Assembly (NCBI GenBank): GCA_036346255.1
Contig: CM070629.1
Location: 52,140,916-52,204,915 of the forward strand
Direction of reading: 5' to 3'
DNA length: 64,000 nt
From: Ampelocalamus luodianensis
Lineage: Eukaryota; Streptophyta; Magnoliopsida; Poales; Poaceae
Shown here in pieces: positions 60,651 to 64,000 of this stretch. A program made the position numbers and the translations under genes. The notes beneath the pieces are model-generated. The model did not search any database, was not told the DNA's origin, and was given only the letters and a program-made list of their open reading frames with translations. Every line of letters starts with the position of its first letter. The stretch's first letter is position 1.

Positions 60651-60987
60651 TTTGAAGACCATGTCGATATCACGCAATGACATGTTGCCGAATGCCCTCC
60701 GTGATTGGAGCTGTCAACGGTATCGGAGTGGGATGGAAGGGAGATATGAGATAGGTGTGGGATCTGATCTGATGGCCAAAAATTTGAATGATCACAAATC
60801 TTTTCTTTCTCCCGTATATTATTGACTACAAACAAAGCCATTTGGTGAGGCCACATCTAAAAAAAATTACCAGCCGTCAGATTTTTATCTTTCGAAATTA
60901 TAAGCCATCCGATATATGACAAAGTTGTAAGCCAAACTAACTAATTACCACGTTTGAAAAGGAATAATTCGGAAATTACCACGGTGA

Positions 60988-61089
60988 ATAGATGGATTTC
61001 AGGATTTGTCCCCCCTATGTGTCTATGACATGTGGGCCCTAGACCCACATGTCATAGACACATGGGGGCAAATCCTGAAATCCATCTAT
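60988..61089. repeat. inverted repeat (foldback) with about 46-49-base arms
   Basis: ATAGATGGATTTCAGG at the left is mirrored by CCTGAAATCCATCTAT at the right. The arms continue inward through GTGTCTATGACATGTGGG and its complement to a centre near 61035-61041. The only clear arm difference is around the C-run (61009-61016), three bases longer on the left. Confidence 0.92.
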
Positions 61090-61215
61090 CTCATAATGGC
61101 AAATTATGAAATCCCTCGTCTGAAAAAGGCATCCATTTCAGAGACCGTAACTATCTATCAGAAACCTGTTTTGTAACATGCAGCCCGTTATCCCCATGAA
61201 ACTGATAATGACGTA

Positions 61216-61860
61216 ATGTCACCACTGTTGAGGAAGCGTCATGGCGAGTCCGGTCAGCGATCACCTCATAGACAAGTGTAGAATCACACAACAATCAAGA
61301 ACATAATAGTAGATTGAACACGAGAGATGTAGGAGGACTTCTTGCTTCTCTTTATTTATTTTCTCATGATCACCTTTTACAATGGCTAGCACCCTATTTA
61401 TAGACTACGCACTGCTAGAGTTTTAGATGGGACGCCCACCTATGGGCCAACTGCTGGGCTAAGCCCATGGTTTTCCAACACTTCCCCTTGGGTACCCATC
61501 CTCACATGTTCATGCCTCGTCAAAAACTCCATAAAACCCAGTAGGAAAAATTTGGAGAACGAGTAAATGAATCACGTTCAAATTGTCTTTGCCTAATTGC
61601 CTCATTAAAAACCTGAGCCTAGAAACTTCAGGAAAACTCGTCAAGGGAAAAAGAGTACAATCCACCCAATTTCATTTAATCTCCAGTATTTACTCTTTGA
61701 GTACTCAATCTTCGTGATCAAGTTTTAATAATGAGTTTGTGAAGATTCTCCCCCTAAATTCTGCATTTCTCTAAGTCTCATCATTCCAATTCCACGTATG
61801 TACCTTTCAAAGCTCAGCTTCGAATGAAACAGTACTCTGATAAAAAAATGGTCCTTTCGA
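61216..61860 (-). mobile_element. copia LTR-like fragment
   Basis: The segment has AATTGCCTCATTAAAAACC and AAACTCGTCAAGGGAAAAAG, words common in some plant copia LTRs. A minus-strand polypurine-like tract ATTTAGGGGGAGAATC lies near 61747-61762. No coding or second LTR is visible. Class and edges are uncertain. Confidence 0.4.
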
Positions 61861-61867
61861 GAGTTCC

Positions 61868-62347
61868 AAGTTGGTGAGAAGGTTTTCTTGAAGCTGCAAT
61901 CGTATGCTCAGTCGTACGTGGTTAATCGCCCTTATCCCAAGTTGGCGTACAAATATTATGGGCCATATACCATACTGGAAAAGGTGGGAGTAGCAGCGTA
62001 AAGGTTGGACTTACCGGCGCACAAGTGCATCCGGTGTTCCATGTTTTGCAATTGAAGCCCCATGTTGCGAGTATCATACGCGGTCTTCTCTTCGCCCACC
62101 CACAGATTTTCCTTGCGAGATGTTCAGCCATAAACAATCGTTGACCGAACGCTGGTTAAGAAGGGCAATGCGGCGCATTTACAAGTACTGACCAAGTGGA
62201 TGCATCTTCCATCATCAATGGCGACTTGGGAAGACTACGATGTACTGCGCACAAGGTTTCCTACTGCTTCAGCTTGGGGACAAGCTGATGCTGGAGAGGG
62301 CGGTAATGTTGCGCTTGGAGCATCTTCGATTGGTTGAAGTGGTGGGT
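61868..62347 (+). pseudogene. pol: gypsy integrase C-terminus and chromodomain-like tail (gypsy-4)
   Basis: It reads VGEKVFLKLQSYAQSYVVNR, then KLAYKYYGPYTILEKVGVAA, a stop, RLDLPAHK and, in other frames, VLTKWMHLPSSMATWEDYDV and RFPTASAWGQA. These are the post-integrase region and chromodomain end of a short-LTR gypsy element distinct from gypsy-1 and gypsy-3. Everything upstream of it is missing. Confidence 0.82.
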
Positions 62348-62700
62348 TGTTATATTAGATATGTTCATTTAGCTTAAAGTTCGAATTGGTTGTTGGGCCA
62401 GGCCCATGTAATCGTTTTGGTCAGCTTATAAGCCGAAGCGCTATTCCCTTTCAGACTTTTATCAAAAAAGGTAATGAACACTGTAGCGTAACTTTCCCCT
62501 CCTTCCTTCTCTGAGTTTCTGCTTTCCTTCCAAAGGCTAGGAAATGGCGGCTGTAGCGATCTGATCTCATGCTTGGCACTTCGTCGACGAGGTCATGACG
62601 CCTGGCGGCACGCGTTCGACGAAGAGGGAGGGTTCGATAGTGTTTGCAACTTTGCGTGAGTCGCCAGGAGAAGAGGAAAAGGAAGAGGACAAGAGATGTA
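62348..62700 (+). repeat. probable 3' LTR of gypsy-4
   Basis: TGTTATATTAG follows the purine-rich AGTGGTGGGT right after the end of pol, where a 3' LTR is expected. GGGCCAGGCCCATG and a pyrimidine-rich leader follow. No partner LTR is in the window, so the right edge is a guess. Confidence 0.4.
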
Positions 62701-63800
62701 GGGGTGAGAGTGAGGCCCGAAGGGGGTATTTTTGATATTTTCCGGGTTGTTTTTGTACACAAATATAATGTGCATGGATGGGAAAAAACATGCAAGACCT
62801 TTTTACAATTTTGTTGTTAGGGATTTAACTTGCGTGCTAATTGCCACTTTTAAATTAGAGTTTGGTTGCATACCTAGACAAGAATATAGTTTGGTCTGTA
62901 ACGTGTCCTGCTATTTGATGGTTGGAGACATGAAGATTCTCACATTCTTGTGAAGGCGGAAGGCCTGGCTTGACCCCTCCTAAACATTGTTAGTCTGAGT
63001 TAGTCATCCGATTTAGGTGTCTAAAACAAGATGTCGAACTCTGTGCGTTAATAGTTAAGCAAAGCTAATTATAACCATTAGGGTCAAAGTTGCTATCGCT
63101 ACACCGCATGGTCATTACCTCACACTCTCATGAATGTTGCTTCCACCGTCACGCGAGCCCTTGCACAATTGCATCATCATCACTGCTGGCGTCCCCACCT
63201 GACACTCTCATTGTCCCCTCCAAACACGGTCATGCGGATCCATGGCCCGTGCGCGTCGTACGGAATCACTACCACCGAACTGCACTACAACGTGACAGTT
63301 GATTTCTTTCCATGTTGTTGCATGGTCCATACATTTGGGGTATCGATCCCAACAAACAAGTTGAGTCACATTTTTCTTTTCCTTTTTTAAATATCCAAGT
63401 TAATTTGGGTTGGTTTAGAAATATTTCAATTTGTGGATTGGTGTCCTGTGATTTTTCTTGTTTTTAACTTCCGATGAATTTGGTATGTGGATAGACATAA
63501 ATAGGGACAGATGATTGTGATTCGGGGAAATGATCAAAATATTTCAAAATGATAGTACTATTTATCTTTCAAAGCATATTTTTTTAAAGGAGTCCAACTA
63601 GCGAACAGTATACTGTTCCACTAGTATAGCAAGTTTCATAATATTTCAATAAGTTTCATAAAAAAATTTAAAAGTCTGATTTTGAAACTCGAGTTTCAAC
63701 GAGTTTCAGTCAGAGAATTTGAAAGGTTCAGCAAGTTTTAACACAAAGTTTCAACAAAATTCGTAGAAAAAGCAAACAAAGAGCAAAAAATCCGATATGC
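62701..63800. other. intergenic DNA
   Basis: No gene or repeat terminus is recognised. 63625-63765 contains many AGTTTCA / TTTCAA words in an AT-rich context, possibly a decayed tandem repeat. Confidence 0.5.
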
Positions 63801-63998
63801 TCAGTGTGGCGGTGTGGCCGTTGCCCACCCTTGCTCCCCTGCTCGCCCAAGGGGTGAAGCCAAAGCCAGAAATCGCCCAGGACGCGCGTGGAGCCACGAG
63901 TCGGCGCGGGAGGAGTCAGTGTTGGACTGCTCCGTAATCCAGATGAGGAGGCGGGCAAGGTCGCGGGCGTGGCGAACCAGTGCGCCGTCGACGAGGTC
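63801..63998 (-). CDS. open reading frame running off the right edge, unidentified
   Basis: The minus strand is open from the window edge to TGA at 63803-63801, 65 residues beginning DLVDGALVRHARDLARLLIW. Codon third positions are strongly G/C in the first half, as in grass genes, while the sequence beyond the stop turns AT-rich. There is no start codon inside the window. I do not recognise a family. It may be the last coding exon of a gene to the right or a random GC-rich frame. Confidence 0.35.
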   Translation of the reverse strand, partial: DLVDGALVRHARDLARLLIWITEQSNTDSSRADSWLHARPGRFLALASPLGRAGEQGWATATPPH

Positions 63999-64000
63999 TG

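Noticed and set aside
61216..61860. Integrated plant pararetrovirus
   Set aside because: No coat, movement or RT domain is visible; the words present occur in copia LTRs, so the viral reading is unsupported.
1..64000. tRNA or rRNA genes, bacterial-type operons or organelle inserts
   Set aside because: None seen. The TGGTATCAGAGC words are retroelement primer sites adjoining LTRs, not tRNA genes.

Overview
This is a gene-poor, transposon-packed stretch of a grass nuclear genome. The evidence is nested Ty3/gypsy and Ty1/copia LTR retrotransposons with initiator-Met tRNA primer sites, L1-type LINE pieces, a Stowaway-like MITE, GC-rich exons next to AT-rich intergenic DNA, and GT-AG introns. Retroelement types and exon composition suggest Oryza or a close relative, but the species is an inference. 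Only one plausibly active host gene is visible, a WRKY transcription factor at 33126-36712. A clathrin light chain (37217-37921, minus) and an aconitase segment (11124-12546) are broken relics. An open frame running off the right edge is unidentified. || Layout. 1-10824: plus-strand chromodomain gypsy element with short LTRs, cut by the window edge; a 5.1-kb solo LTR (3637-8764) splits its RNase H. 10825-12546: a GC-rich cap followed by about eight aconitase exons with introns. 13746-31698: copia element flanked by GTATG, carrying inside its RNase H a minus-strand gypsy element (18233-30810, flanked by TCAAC) with 2.7-3.9-kb LTRs. 31704-33125: a LINE piece between 29-bp direct repeats, then the WRKY promoter and leader. 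33126-36712: WRKY gene with a 2.5-kb intron filled with repeats and a LINE tail. 37217-37921: clathrin light chain remnant. 38220-46563: 3.6-kb gypsy 5' LTR split by a 4.7-kb solo LTR (40091-44797, flanked by CCTAC), followed by primer site and gag. 47614-60099: minus-strand copia-like element flanked by CCCGA, encoding only Gag, with LTRs of 3.3 and 4.8 kb. 60100-64000: MITE, foldback, and gypsy and copia debris. || How it fits together. The exact 5-bp target duplications give a relative order of insertion: host DNA, then an outer element, then an inner element or solo LTR. None of the retroelements seen here has an intact polyprotein. The gag-only element kept LTRs, primer site, polypurine tract and Gag but has no recognisable pol, so it would need enzymes in trans; one of its LTRs is a mosaic. 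|| Caution. Paired repeat copies differ repeatedly by loss of one base in CAG, CTG or CCG contexts, and single-base breaks also occur in the WRKY and clathrin exons. Some apparent frameshifts may therefore be assembly errors. All calls come from reading the sequence and its translations; no database search was run.
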